NCBI GenBank assembly: GCA_002694465.1
Contig: NZMG01000023.1
Location: 24,319 to 88,318 of the forward strand
DNA from: Flavobacteriaceae bacterium
GTDB taxonomy: Bacteria; Bacteroidota; Bacteroidia; Flavobacteriales; Flavobacteriaceae
Length of the DNA stretch: 64,000 nt
Reading direction: 5' to 3'
Made by a program: the position numbers and the translations under genes. The number at the start of each line of letters is the position of its first letter. The first letter of the stretch is position 1. Shown in pieces: positions 54,590-63,814 of this stretch. The notes beneath the pieces are model-generated. The model saw nothing but the letters and a program-made list of their open reading frames with translations. It had not been told where the DNA came from and did not search any database.

Positions 54590-56431
54590 TTACTTCTTTT
54601 TCTTCCCCTCCATTTTGTCTTTAATCTCCTGAAGCTTAGCGTTCGCATCACCTAATGTTGGTTTTGACTCTTCAGCTTGTTTAGCAGCAGCTTTAGCAGC
54701 TTGCTTTACAATCTTAGCTTCTTCTTCCTTGTGAATTGACATATGAGATGCAACTACTTTCTTAAATTCTTTGTTGAATTCTATAATTACAAATTCTGCC
54801 TCTTCACCTTTTTTCAATTCGCTTCCGTCTTCTTTTTCTAAGTGACGTTTTGGTACAAAAGCACTAATATCTTCATTGAAGTTAATTACCGCTCCTTTAT
54901 CAACCATTTCGTCGATAGTAGCAGTGTGCTTAGTTCCTACAGCAAAGTCATCTTCGTATTTATCCCAAGGGTTGTCCATGGTTTGTTTGTGACCTAAGCT
55001 TAACTTACGTCCTTCCACATCCAATTCTAATACAACCACTTCTAACGTATCACCAATATTGGTAAACTCACTTGGGTGCTTGATTTTCTTAGTCCAAGAA
55101 AGATCGCTTATATAAATAAGACCATCAATTCCTTCTTCTAATTCTACAAACACACCAAAGTTTGTGAAGTTACGTACAATACCATTGTGCTTAGAACCTA
55201 CAGGATATTTTTTAGTAATATCGGTCCAAGGATCTGGCGTTAATTGTTTGATACCTAAGGACATTTTACGCTCTTCGCGATCTAATGTTAAGATAACTGC
55301 CTCCACTTCATCACCTACATTTACGAAATCTTGAGCGCTACGTAAGTGTGTAGACCAAGACATTTCACTAACATGGATAAGTCCCTCCACACCTTCTGCA
55401 ACTTCAATAAACGCACCATAATCTGCAATAACAACTACTTTACCTTTTACTTTATCACCAACTTTCATCTCTTTTCCAAGAGCTTCCCATGGGTGAGGAT
55501 TTAATTGTTTTAGACCTAATTGGATACGAGTTTTATCTTCATCAAAATCAAGAATAACAACGTTTAATTTTTGATCTAAATCAACAATCTCGTTAGGGTG
55601 GTTAATACGAGACCATGAAAGGTCTGTAATGTGCACTAATCCATCTACACCTCCAAGATCCACAAATACTCCATAAGAAGTAATGTTTTTTACAACACCT
55701 TCAAGCACTTGTCCTTTTTCAAGTTGTCCAATGATTTCTTTCTTCTGCTCTTCAATATCTGCTTCAATAAGCGCTTTGTGAGAAACAACAACGTTTTTAA
55801 ATTCGTGATTGATTTTTACAATCTTGAACTCCATTGTTTTTCCAACATACACATCGTAGTCACGTATAGGTTTCACATCAATTTGTGATCCTGGTAAGAA
55901 TGCTTCAATACCAAATACATCTACAATCATACCTCCTTTAGTTCTGCACTTCACAAAGCCATTAACTACGGTACCTTCATCGTGCGCTTTATTAACACGA
56001 TCCCAAGCTTTGATGGTACGAGCCTTACGGTGAGAAAGAATTAATTGTCCAGTTGCATCTTCACGTACATCAATTAATACTTCAACTTTGTCTCCTACTT
56101 TTAAGTTTGGATTGTAACGGAACTCGTTTAACGAAATTACACCTTCACTTTTTGCGTTGATGTCAATAATCGCGTCACGGTCTGTTAAATAGACTACTTC
56201 ACCTTCTACAACTTCGTCATCTAACGTGTCAACAAAGTTTTCGGCTACTAATTTTTCGAATTCTTCTAACTGTCCTTCGTCTACTTGGTCGATCCCTTCT
56301 TCGTAGTTGTGCCAGTTAAAATCTTTTAGGAATTTTTCAGGGTTTGCTTCTTTTGCAGAAACTTCCTGCTTAGGTTGTGCTACAGCTACTTCTTCAGCTA
56401 CAGCTTCTTCTTTTTTTGCTTTATCAGCCAT
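54590..56431 (-). CDS. rpsA: 30S ribosomal protein S1
   Basis: A 613-residue protein with six S1 RNA-binding domains (about 52-118, 135-200, 220-288, 305-375, 392-462 and 480-550). Repeats such as GVVKNITSYGVFVDLGGVDG and VGDKVKGKVVVIADYGAF are visible. It bridges mRNA to the 30S subunit. The N-terminal 50 residues and the C-terminal 60 are Lys/Glu/Ala-rich and low in complexity. A perfect promoter and a structured leader lie upstream. In Bacteroidetes, S1 matters because Shine-Dalgarno pairing is weak. Confidence 0.97.
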   Translation of the reverse strand: MADKAKKEEAVAEEVAVAQPKQEVSAKEANPEKFLKDFNWHNYEEGIDQVDEGQLEEFEKLVAENFVDTLDDEVVEGEVVYLTDRDAIIDINAKSEGVISLNEFRYNPNLKVGDKVEVLIDVREDATGQLILSHRKARTIKAWDRVNKAHDEGTVVNGFVKCRTKGGMIVDVFGIEAFLPGSQIDVKPIRDYDVYVGKTMEFKIVKINHEFKNVVVSHKALIEADIEEQKKEIIGQLEKGQVLEGVVKNITSYGVFVDLGGVDGLVHITDLSWSRINHPNEIVDLDQKLNVVILDFDEDKTRIQLGLKQLNPHPWEALGKEMKVGDKVKGKVVVIADYGAFIEVAEGVEGLIHVSEMSWSTHLRSAQDFVNVGDEVEAVILTLDREERKMSLGIKQLTPDPWTDITKKYPVGSKHNGIVRNFTNFGVFVELEEGIDGLIYISDLSWTKKIKHPSEFTNIGDTLEVVVLELDVEGRKLSLGHKQTMDNPWDKYEDDFAVGTKHTATIDEMVDKGAVINFNEDISAFVPKRHLEKEDGSELKKGEEAEFVIIEFNKEFKKVVASHMSIHKEEEAKIVKQAAKAAAKQAEESKPTLGDANAKLQEIKDKMEGKKKK

Positions 56432-56583
56432 TTTAATTTAATATGCACGGTCTTAATTTATGTTAAGAAATCAAGCCTGTGCTTTGTATTCTATGTTCTT
56501 ACTGAAAGAGTAGCGACCGTCCCATAGAAGGGTTTCGATTTTTTATCTTTTCCTTTTCGCTTTCAGATAATGTCGCCAAAAAG
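56432..56583 (-). promoter_or_regulatory. rpsA mRNA leader with possible pseudoknot
   Basis: About 150 bases of predicted untranslated leader. In mRNA direction the elements are GCGAC (56576-56572), CTGAAAG (56566-56560), GTCGC (56517-56513) and CTTTCAG (56508-56502). First pairs with third and second with fourth, so both stems cross, as in an H-type pseudoknot; the two could instead be alternative hairpins. A small CCC/GGG hairpin (56521-56532) lies between. Such a fold could let S1 control its own translation; this is inference. Confidence 0.45.
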
Positions 56584-56588
56584 GGTGG

Positions 56589-56619
56589 CAAAAGTAATGC
56601 TTTAGTTTTGATTTTCAAA
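56589..56619 (-). promoter_or_regulatory. Promoter of rpsA, exact TTTG-N19-TAnnTTTG
   Basis: On the minus strand TTTG (56619-56616), 19 bases, then TACTTTTG (56596-56589). Both boxes and the spacing match the Bacteroidetes consensus exactly. The expected transcription start is about 56583. Confidence 0.75.
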
Positions 56620-56872
56620 AGGTTTTGTCTTTCAAAACAATTTTTTTATAAAATATTCTATAAAATAAGGTGATAATGACCAAAACTGTCAAACATATTA
56701 TAAACACTAGGCATAAGGGTTATTTATATTTCACTCTCCTCTACGAATAATAGTTAAAAAGTGTTAAATTACTACTTTGTTATACATAGTACTGTAACAA
56801 AATAATATTTGTGTCGTCTATCTAGTATCAATCATTAATCAAAAAACGAACAAACATTAAAAACAATTAATC

Positions 56873-56959
56873 ATGAGAACATTAAACAGTAACACGTTAA
56901 CAGAAAAACCAAAAACCTCTTTAGGATTTGTATGGAATAACAAAAGGAGATACAGATAA
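56873..56959 (+). CDS. Possible 28-residue small protein
   Basis: ATG-initiated frame of 28 codons on the strand opposite rpsA and cmk, preceded by AAAAACAATTAATC. It starts MRTLNSNTLTEKPKT and ends WNNKRRYR, so it is basic. No family recognised. It lies in the 730-base gap between rpsA and cmk, with a second frame 25 bases downstream and a terminator after that. Confidence 0.3.
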   Translation: MRTLNSNTLTEKPKTSLGFVWNNKRRYR

Positions 56960-56984
56960 CGATTATCTTTAAAAATCTAGCATT

Positions 56985-57119
56985 ATGAACCCACTTTTAA
57001 GAAACCATAAAGTATTGAAGAGAGAACACAAACGGAGGGATATACACTTTCTTAAAAGAATTTGCTTCCCAAACGTAACGACAGGACCTAGCAAATACAA
57101 TGAATTTTATGCAATGTAA
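56985..57119 (+). CDS. Possible 44-residue basic small protein
   Basis: ATG-initiated frame, 44 codons, starting MNPLLRNHKVLKREHKRRD and ending SKYNEFYAM. Very basic, no membrane segment, no known family. It ends 15 bases before a bidirectional terminator, as expected for a real transcript. The remaining part of the gap (56620-56872) is AT-rich and holds nothing I recognise. Confidence 0.35.
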   Translation: MNPLLRNHKVLKREHKRRDIHFLKRICFPNVTTGPSKYNEFYAM

Positions 57120-57131
57120 GCTAGAATTAGA

Positions 57132-57165
57132 ATAAAAAAGCCACTCCATTGAGTGGTTTTTTTAT
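57132..57165. terminator. Bidirectional terminator at the cmk stop
   Basis: CCACTC-CATT-GAGTGG (57141-57156) flanked by six A and seven T; the right flank includes the cmk TAA stop on the minus strand. Confidence 0.85.
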
Positions 57166-57854
57166 ACCCTTCCGGCAATTCTATCTTTAGCGAGCTGCAA
57201 TAACATATGAAATTGATCTTCTTGGTTGGTTTCGCTATTGTCAATAACAATAGCTCCCTCGGCAATTTTTAAAGGAGAATCTTTACGATTAGAATCAATT
57301 TGATCCCGTTCGGTTACATTTTCTAACACCTCTTCAAACGAAATGGCATCTCCTCGATCGAGTAGCTCTTTATAACGACGTTCTGCTCTTACTTGTGGTG
57401 AAGCCGTCATAAATATTTTTAATTCAGCATTAGGAAAAACCACCGACCCAATATCTCTACCGTCCATCACGATGCCTCCCTCCTTGCCCATTTCTTGTTG
57501 CTGTTCCACCAGTTTTTTACGCACTTCTGAAACCGTAGCAATGGGACTTACAAATTCCGATACCTCCAAGGTCCGAATCTGTTTTTCTACATTTTTATCA
57601 TTCAAATACATTTCGGCTTTCTCTTCTTTATTTTTTTTGAATGCTAATTGAATTTCCCTCAAAGAACCAATCAGTTTTTCTTTATCGAAATGCGTTTCAG
57701 AAATAAATCCTTTTCGTAATGCAAAAAGAGTAACGGCTCTATACATCGCTCCAGAATCCACAAAAATATATCCCAAATAATCTGCTAGTTGTTTGGCTAC
57801 CGTACTTTTGCCGGTGGAAGAATGTCCGTCAATAGCTATGGTAATTTTTCGCAT
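57162..57854 (-). CDS. cmk: Cytidylate kinase
   Basis: A 230-residue P-loop kinase that phosphorylates CMP and dCMP. The P-loop reads IDGHSSTGKSTVAKQLA, followed by VDSGAMYRAVTL and the MDGRDIGSVVFPNAELKIFM segment; SPQVRAERRYKELLDRG fits the lid region. Its ATG overlaps the porQ stop (TAATG), so translation is likely coupled. It ends in a terminator overlapping its stop. Confidence 0.97.
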   Translation of the reverse strand: MRKITIAIDGHSSTGKSTVAKQLADYLGYIFVDSGAMYRAVTLFALRKGFISETHFDKEKLIGSLREIQLAFKKNKEEKAEMYLNDKNVEKQIRTLEVSEFVSPIATVSEVRKKLVEQQQEMGKEGGIVMDGRDIGSVVFPNAELKIFMTASPQVRAERRYKELLDRGDAISFEEVLENVTERDQIDSNRKDSPLKIAEGAIVIDNSETNQEDQFHMLLQLAKDRIAGRV

Positions 57855-58873
57855 TATTGTAGATTTATATTGAGTCCGAAAAAGCTTGTTGCAGCCGCCG
57901 AGTTATATTTTGAATAGGCATAACTCAGTCTGAGTTTATTCAATTTAATTGAAAAACCGGCACTTAGGCCAGCAAACGAACGCTGTTCTATAATTCGTAG
58001 TTCTTCTGCACGTCGTAAATTATATCCTAACCGTAAATTGAAACCACTCTCTGGGAATAATTCTATCCCAACAATCATATGTCGAAAAGCATTATCCACA
58101 AAAGTAATTTTTTCGGAAGTAGTGTTGCCTTCTAAGTCAATTTCATCTCGATTGGGATTTGAAAAAGCTACATTCCAGGTTTGCATGTTTTCCAGCGTAA
58201 AATGCCAGCGAATAGGAATATTTTGAAGGGTTTGAGAGATTCCTAAAACGACTTCAAAAGGTAATTTTTCAATGGTATTCTCGTATGGCTGAATTTGTGT
58301 CCCTAAGTTTCTGGCTACTGCCGTAATATGTAAATCCCAATCTTCATAAACATACATCACCGCGACATCCACAGCCACACCAAAAGAACTGTATTGCTCG
58401 AGCTTTGAAGAAATAAACTTGACATTCCCTCCAATATGAAAATTTGTGAACGCAATATTTCTAGCGTGCCCAAAAGAAAGTGCTACTTCGCCTCCTCCAA
58501 AGCTATTGGTAGCATTTCCTTGTTCGTCGTAGCCGTCAAATCTTCCGTAGTTAATGTAGGTTATCCCTGTATGCAATACTTGTGTTCGTCGATCCCATAA
58601 ATAGGCATAGGAAGCTGTTCCGTAGTTTACATCTCCGATATAGTTATTGTAATTTAAGGAAAGTTGATTATCCATTTCTGGATTAATACTGGCCGGATTG
58701 TAAATAGCTTGTGTTGGATCATAGTCATAATTGGTTACTACTTTCCCTCCTAACGCTACTTGTCGTGGTGAAATACCCAAATTTAGAAATTGATAGGTTG
58801 CTCTACCTCCTACTTGAGCAAAAGATGCTGTAGCAATAAAAAGGCAACCTAATAAAGTGAGTTTTTGAACCAT
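57854..58873 (-). CDS. porQ: Type IX secretion system protein PorQ
   Basis: A 339-residue outer-membrane beta-barrel-like protein with a signal peptide (residues 1-19, ending SFAQ). The mature start GGRATYQFLNLGISPRQVALGG and the following YNPASINPEM are characteristic of PorQ/PorV-like T9SS proteins. PorQ helps anchor cargo that carries the sorting tail. Its stop overlaps the cmk start by one base. A cargo candidate is encoded at 34886-36301. Confidence 0.92.
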   Translation of the reverse strand: MVQKLTLLGCLFIATASFAQVGGRATYQFLNLGISPRQVALGGKVVTNYDYDPTQAIYNPASINPEMDNQLSLNYNNYIGDVNYGTASYAYLWDRRTQVLHTGITYINYGRFDGYDEQGNATNSFGGGEVALSFGHARNIAFTNFHIGGNVKFISSKLEQYSSFGVAVDVAVMYVYEDWDLHITAVARNLGTQIQPYENTIEKLPFEVVLGISQTLQNIPIRWHFTLENMQTWNVAFSNPNRDEIDLEGNTTSEKITFVDNAFRHMIVGIELFPESGFNLRLGYNLRRAEELRIIEQRSFAGLSAGFSIKLNKLRLSYAYSKYNSAAATSFFGLNINLQ

Positions 58874-58968
58874 TAACCTAGCAAACGTTCCTTGGAGTTT
58901 AAACGACTACAATGATAATTTATTTTCGTCGAGTAAAAAAGGATTATCCTTTCATCATTTTTATGAAT

Positions 58969-61419
58969 CTAAAGCTTTTTGGGGTTTTTCACCTTTTGCT
59001 TGGTAAGTGCTACTTCTAAAACCTCGCTCATTTCTTTCACATAATGAAAAGTCAACCCTTTAAGATATTCAGGTTTTATTTCCTCAATATCTCGCCGATT
59101 ATCCTCACAAAGGACAATTTCTTTAATTCTAGCACGCTTTGCAGCTAGTATCTTTTCCTTAATTCCGCCCACAGGCAATACTTTACCGCGCAGGGTAATT
59201 TCACCCGTCATGGCGAGACTTTTCTTTACTTTTCGCTGAGTAAATAAAGACACTAAGGAGGTTAACATCGTAATTCCAGCACTAGGGCCATCCTTAGGGG
59301 TAGCACCTTCGGGAACGTGAATATGAATATTGTAATTTTCAAAAACATCTGGATTAATATCCAGTTTCTCGGCATTCGATTTAATATATTCTAGTGCAAT
59401 GGTGGCAGATTCTTTCATCACAGTTCCCAAATTACCTGTCATGTTTAAGGTTCCTTTTCCTTTGGAAATTGCCGATTCAATAAATAAAATATCACCTCCC
59501 ACTCTTGTCCAAGCCAGTCCAGTGACAACCCCAGCCACATCATTATTTTCATATTTATCACGCTCCATTTTTGGTGCTCCTAACACCTCACTAATCATTT
59601 TATTAGAAACACTTACCTGGTACTCTTCTTCCATGGCAATTTTCATTGCCGCATGACGGACCATTTTTGCAATTTGCTTCTCTAAAGTTCGCACACCGCT
59701 TTCTCGCGTATAGCCTTCCACAATTTTTTCTAATTGAGGTTTTCCTATTTTTAAATGTGCGGTTGAAAGTCCGTGTTCTTTTAATTGCTTAGGGAGCAAA
59801 TGCCTTTTAGCAATTTCAACCTTTTCTTCAATGGTATATCCTGAAACATTGATAATTTCCATTCGGTCTAGTAACGCGGGCTGAATGGTACTTAAGCTAT
59901 TGGATGTAGCAATAAACATCACTTTAGACAAATCATATCCCAACTCTAAAAAATTATCGTAAAAGGCACTGTTCTGTTCTGGATCGAGTACTTCCAACAT
60001 CGCGGAAGAAGGATCTCCTTGACTCCCTACCGAAAGTTTATCGATTTCATCCAAAACAAATACAGGATTGCTTGTTCCTGCTTTTTTAATGCTTTGAACA
60101 ATGCGTCCTGGCATAGCACCAATATACGTCTTACGGTGGCCTCTAATTTCGGCCTCGTCACGTAAGCCCCCTAAAGACATACGCACATATTTTCGACCTA
60201 ATGCTTCGGCAATGGATTTTCCTAAAGAGGTTTTACCCACTCCTGGAGGTCCATACAAACAAAGTATGGGCGATTTCATATCATTCCGAAGTTTTAAAAC
60301 GGCTAAATATTCTATAATACGTTGTTTTACATCATCCAATCCATAATGATCTCTATCTAGGATTTTTCTGGCGCGTTTTAAATCGAATTTATCTTTGCTA
60401 AATTCATTCCATGGCAGTTCTAGCAGTAAATCCAAATAATTTCTTTGAATGCTGAATTCTGCCACCTGCGGATTCATGCGCTGAAGCTTTGCAATCTCTT
60501 TTTCGAAATGTTTTTTTACATCTTCATTCCATTTTTTCGTCTTGCTTCTTGCCCGCATTTCTTCAATCTCAACCTCGTGAGAAGGACCTCCCAACTCCTC
60601 TTGAATGGTTTTCATTTGTTGCTGAAGGAAATACTCGCGCTGTTGTTTTGAAATATCACTTTCAACTTTCGATTGAATATCCATTCTAAGGGAAAGTTTT
60701 TGTAGTTCAATGTTAAGATATTTCAACGTTTCCATGGCCCGCTCTTGTAGGTCATTAATCTCTAGCAATTGTTGTTTTTCTTTTACTGAAATATTCAAAT
60801 TGGAGCACACAAAATTGATTAAGAAAGGAACACTTTCAATATTTTTAATAGCAAAAGCCGCATCCGACGGAATGTTTGGGCTATCTTTAATAATGTCTAT
60901 TGCAAGTTCTTTTATCGTGTCTATCACTGCGCCAAAATGTTTGTCATCTTTCGCAGGACGTGCTTCGGCAACTTCTTTAATTGTTGCAGTTAAATAAGGG
61001 TCTGTAGTGACTAATTGTGAAACTTCAAATCGTTTTTTACCTTGAATAATGACAGTTGTATTGCCATCTGGCATTTTTAATACCCTTAGAATTCGAGCAA
61101 CAGTTCCTACCGTGTTTATATCTTCGAATCCAGGATTTTCTTTAGTTTCATCTTTTTGGGAAACTACTCCAATAACCTTACTTCCCTTGTTGGTTTCATT
61201 AATGAGCTTAATGGACTTATCTCTTCCAGCGGTAATAGGAATAACCACACCTGGGAAAAGTACCGTATTTTTTAAAGGTAAAATTGGAAGCGTTTCTGGC
61301 AAATCTTCTTTTGCCATGGCATCTTCATCTTCGGGCGTCATTAAAGGAATTAACTCTGCATCTTCATTCAAATCTTGAAATGACAAACTGTCTAAGGATA
61401 TCAATTTTGTTTTCGTCAT
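58969..61419 (-). CDS. lon: ATP-dependent protease Lon
   Basis: An 816-residue soluble AAA+ protease. The N-terminal LAN domain is marked by [18 protein letters not shown], followed by a coiled coil, the ATPase with [14 protein letters not shown], and a C-terminal Ser/Lys protease with [10 protein letters not shown] (Ser) and [13 protein letters not shown] (Lys). The start is placed at 61419, giving [12 protein letters not shown]; the longer frame begins upstream of a TATTTTTG promoter box, so its first 14 codons are probably untranslated. Confidence 0.97.
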   Translation of the reverse strand: MTKTKLISLDSLSFQDLNEDAELIPLMTPEDEDAMAKEDLPETLPILPLKNTVLFPGVVIPITAGRDKSIKLINETNKGSKVIGVVSQKDETKENPGFEDINTVGTVARILRVLKMPDGNTTVIIQGKKRFEVSQLVTTDPYLTATIKEVAEARPAKDDKHFGAVIDTIKELAIDIIKDSPNIPSDAAFAIKNIESVPFLINFVCSNLNISVKEKQQLLEINDLQERAMETLKYLNIELQKLSLRMDIQSKVESDISKQQREYFLQQQMKTIQEELGGPSHEVEIEEMRARSKTKKWNEDVKKHFEKEIAKLQRMNPQVAEFSIQRNYLDLLLELPWNEFSKDKFDLKRARKILDRDHYGLDDVKQRIIEYLAVLKLRNDMKSPILCLYGPPGVGKTSLGKSIAEALGRKYVRMSLGGLRDEAEIRGHRKTYIGAMPGRIVQSIKKAGTSNPVFVLDEIDKLSVGSQGDPSSAMLEVLDPEQNSAFYDNFLELGYDLSKVMFIATSNSLSTIQPALLDRMEIINVSGYTIEEKVEIAKRHLLPKQLKEHGLSTAHLKIGKPQLEKIVEGYTRESGVRTLEKQIAKMVRHAAMKIAMEEEYQVSVSNKMISEVLGAPKMERDKYENNDVAGVVTGLAWTRVGGDILFIESAISKGKGTLNMTGNLGTVMKESATIALEYIKSNAEKLDINPDVFENYNIHIHVPEGATPKDGPSAGITMLTSLVSLFTQRKVKKSLAMTGEITLRGKVLPVGGIKEKILAAKRARIKEIVLCEDNRRDIEEIKPEYLKGLTFHYVKEMSEVLEVALTKQKVKNPKKL

Positions 61420-61443
61420 AATAATTTTTAAGACATTCTGTCG

Positions 61444-61451
61444 CAAAAATA
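61444..61451 (-). promoter_or_regulatory. -7 box of lon
   Basis: TATTTTTG on the minus strand, 24 bases before the ATG at 61419. It fits TAnnTTTG; no -33 match. It argues against the longer frame starting at 61461. Confidence 0.35.
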
Positions 61452-61586
61452 GAATTTGCAACGGTCTTCTTTAGTAAATTAGTGTCTTTTATGCGCTGTA
61501 AAGGGTTGAATAATCAACTTTTAAGCTATTTTTTTCAATCCTATAATTCAATAGTTATGCCAGCTCATAAATTTTTCATTTTAAAG

Positions 61587-61619
61587 TGTAACATTTTTAA
61601 TCCCTGTATATCTCTATAC
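61587..61619 (+). promoter_or_regulatory. Candidate ECF-type promoter of the sigma operon
   Basis: TGTAACATTTTT (61587-61598) followed by a GTATA-TCTC-TATAC element (61606-61619). The TGTAAC motif with a downstream T-rich tract resembles the -35 region of autoregulated ECF sigma genes. Inference from form only. Confidence 0.35.
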
Positions 61620-61634
61620 TAAACAATTGTTTTT

Positions 61635-62186
61635 TTGGCACTAACCGATCAAAAAATAGAATCATTACTCGCTCTTTGTCAAAAGGGAAATCAGTTGGCA
61701 CAATTAGAAGTGTACAATCGTTACAGTAAGGCCATGTATAATACGGCATTACGCATTGTTAAAAACGAAGCCGAAGCCGAAGATGTTATGCAAGAATCTT
61801 TTATTGCTGCATTTAGCAAATTAGATTCATTTAAGGGTACAGCATCCTTTGGGTCCTGGTTAAAGCGAATAGTTATTAACAATAGTATTGTGCAATATCG
61901 AAAAGGGCAACGATTTACAGAATTACCCGAAAATGGAATAAAAGAAGAAGCCGAAGAAGATTTTGGAATTGAAAGTGAAGACTACGGCAATACAAAAATT
62001 GAGCAATTGCTACGCTGTATGGAAACCCTTCATGAAAATTATAAAACAATTCTAACGCTTCATTTTATAGAAGGGTATGATTATGAAGAAATATGTGACA
62101 TTCTTCAAATTAGTTATGCAAATTGTAGAACTATGATATCCAGAGCCAAAGAAAGTTTAAGAACCAAATTAACCGTAAGCGTATGA
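61635..62186 (+). CDS. ECF-type RNA polymerase sigma factor
   Basis: A 183-residue sigma-70 family factor with region 2 (YNTALRIVKNEAEAEDVMQESFIAAFSK, shown here as AEDVMQESFIAAF) and region 4 (FIEGYDYEEICDILQI and ISRAKESLRTKL). Regions 1 and 3 are missing, as in ECF factors. The start is TTG at 61635, the only normal start candidate in the open frame. Its stop overlaps the next gene by 4 bases (ATGA), typical of a sigma/anti-sigma pair. It probably controls its own operon. Confidence 0.93.
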   Translation: MALTDQKIESLLALCQKGNQLAQLEVYNRYSKAMYNTALRIVKNEAEAEDVMQESFIAAFSKLDSFKGTASFGSWLKRIVINNSIVQYRKGQRFTELPENGIKEEAEEDFGIESEDYGNTKIEQLLRCMETLHENYKTILTLHFIEGYDYEEICDILQISYANCRTMISRAKESLRTKLTVSV

Positions 62187-62728
62187 AACAAAATGACGCC
62201 ATAGAAAAATTATTTAACAGATTGCAAGATTCTTTCAATACTGAAGAGGTGCCCCTTGGACATCAACAACGTTTTTTAGAAAAACTACAAGAGCAACAAC
62301 CCTCTAAAACTCAGATGTCATGGTGGAAGCCTATATCTATAGCGGCCTCTGTTCTATTAATGATAGGAATAGGTTTTTATAGCTTAGTTCAAAAGGAAGA
62401 AAATCAAGGTCTGGCTAGTATCTCGCCAGAGATGGAAAAAACGCAGTCCTTTTTTGTAACAACCATCAATCAAGAAATCGAAACACTTAAAAGCTTTCAG
62501 GATGAGGATACAAAACATCTCGTCCAAGATGCCCTAAAACGGCTTGAAGTCTTGGAAGAAAACTACGAAAAACTAAAAATAGATTTGGTGCAAAGTGGTA
62601 ATGACAAACGAGTTGTCGCTGCAATGATTGCTAATTTTCAAAGCCGAATCGACATTTTAGAACACGTATTCACAACTATGGAAGAGGTAAAAACACTTAA
62701 AGCAAATAACAATGAAACAACTATTTAA
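62183..62728 (+). CDS. Putative anti-sigma factor, single-pass membrane protein
   Basis: A 181-residue protein with a cytoplasmic N-terminal part (about 1-45), one membrane helix (about 48-66, ISIAASVLLMIGIGFYSLV), and an extracytoplasmic helical, Glu/Lys-rich region. It has no recognised anti-sigma domain; position and topology support the call. It overlaps the sigma gene by 4 bases and the next gene by 17. Confidence 0.75.
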   Translation: MKQNDAIEKLFNRLQDSFNTEEVPLGHQQRFLEKLQEQQPSKTQMSWWKPISIAASVLLMIGIGFYSLVQKEENQGLASISPEMEKTQSFFVTTINQEIETLKSFQDEDTKHLVQDALKRLEVLEENYEKLKIDLVQSGNDKRVVAAMIANFQSRIDILEHVFTTMEEVKTLKANNNETTI

Positions 62729-63803
62729 CATATGCCTATTGGCCTTACTAATCCCTGCATTGGTTTCAGCTACTAACGATCCTAAATTTAATGGGAAATA
62801 CACCAAAGAAAAAAAACTTAAGAAAGAGTTCACTGTGAATGCTGAAGCAGGACTCACAGTGGATAATAGCTACGGTAATATTGATATTGTCACTTGGACT
62901 GAAAACCGTATTGTCATTGAAGTGCATATTCGCACCAATGGTAACGACGAAGAACGTGTTCAGGAAAAGTTAAACAATATCGATGTAGACTTTTCTGCTA
63001 ACGCTTCAAAAGTAACCGCTAAGACCATTTTTAAAGATCGGAAAAGTTCTTCCTGGAGTTTATGGGGCAACAATAATAAAAATGTACATATGGAGATTAA
63101 TTATACTATAAAAATGCCCATAACAAATAGTGTAGACTTAAATAATGACTACGGAAGCATCAACCTTAACGAATTAAAAGGGAATGCTAAAATTAATTGC
63201 GATTATGGCCAGATAAATATTGGTAAATTAATGGCAGATAATAATTATCTAAACTTTGACTATACCAAAAATTCTACCATCAACTATATGAAAAGCGGAA
63301 AAATCAATGCAGATTATTCAGGTTTTACATTAGACAAAGTAGAATCCCTTGAGCTAAATGCAGATTATACAGATTCTGAAGTAAATGAAGCAGGTAGTAT
63401 TAACTACAATAACGATTATGGTAAAATACAGATTGGTAAGGTTGGCAAATTAGTAGGAAGTGGCGATTACATTCCGCTTAAAGTAAATATCCTTACTGGA
63501 AGTTTAAATGTTGATACAGATTACGGTTCTATAACTGTAGAAAGAATGACATCTTCTGTGAAAGAAGTAACCATTAATTCAGACTATGCTGGCGTTAAAT
63601 TGTATTATGATAGTGGTGCTAGTTTCAATTTTTACGTAGATCTTTCTTATGCTAGTTTTAATGGTGAGGAAGATTTAGAAGTACTAAAATCATCCAAAGA
63701 CCATACAAGTAAAACCTATAGTGGTTATTTCGGAAGAAAAGATTCAGGAAATTCAATAAATATTAATTCAGAATATGGGGGGGTAACTCTTAAAAAACTT
63801 TAA
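62712..63803 (+). CDS. DUF4097-type secreted beta-helix protein
   Basis: A 363-residue protein with a signal peptide (residues 1-19, ending LVSA). The rest is a beta-solenoid-like stretch: from about residue 50 it carries repeated N-x-D-Y units about 17-24 residues apart (for example NNDYGSINLNELKG, NCDYGQINIGKL, NADYSGFTL, NSDYAGVKLY). DUF4097/GIN-type proteins form right-handed beta-helix coats; their function is unknown. It overlaps the anti-sigma gene by 17 bases and precedes a GIN-domain gene. Confidence 0.85.
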   Translation: MKQLFNICLLALLIPALVSATNDPKFNGKYTKEKKLKKEFTVNAEAGLTVDNSYGNIDIVTWTENRIVIEVHIRTNGNDEERVQEKLNNIDVDFSANASKVTAKTIFKDRKSSSWSLWGNNNKNVHMEINYTIKMPITNSVDLNNDYGSINLNELKGNAKINCDYGQINIGKLMADNNYLNFDYTKNSTINYMKSGKINADYSGFTLDKVESLELNADYTDSEVNEAGSINYNNDYGKIQIGKVGKLVGSGDYIPLKVNILTGSLNVDTDYGSITVERMTSSVKEVTINSDYAGVKLYYDSGASFNFYVDLSYASFNGEEDLEVLKSSKDHTSKTYSGYFGRKDSGNSININSEYGGVTLKKL

Positions 63804-63814
63804 AACCAAAAACT

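Noticed and set aside
56750..56800. Inverted repeat around GTACTGTAAC in the rpsA-cmk gap
   Set aside because: On pairing base by base only four bases match per arm, which is not above chance.
61420..61461. Longer N-terminus of Lon
   Set aside because: It contains the TATTTTTG promoter box and is unlike known Lon N-termini.
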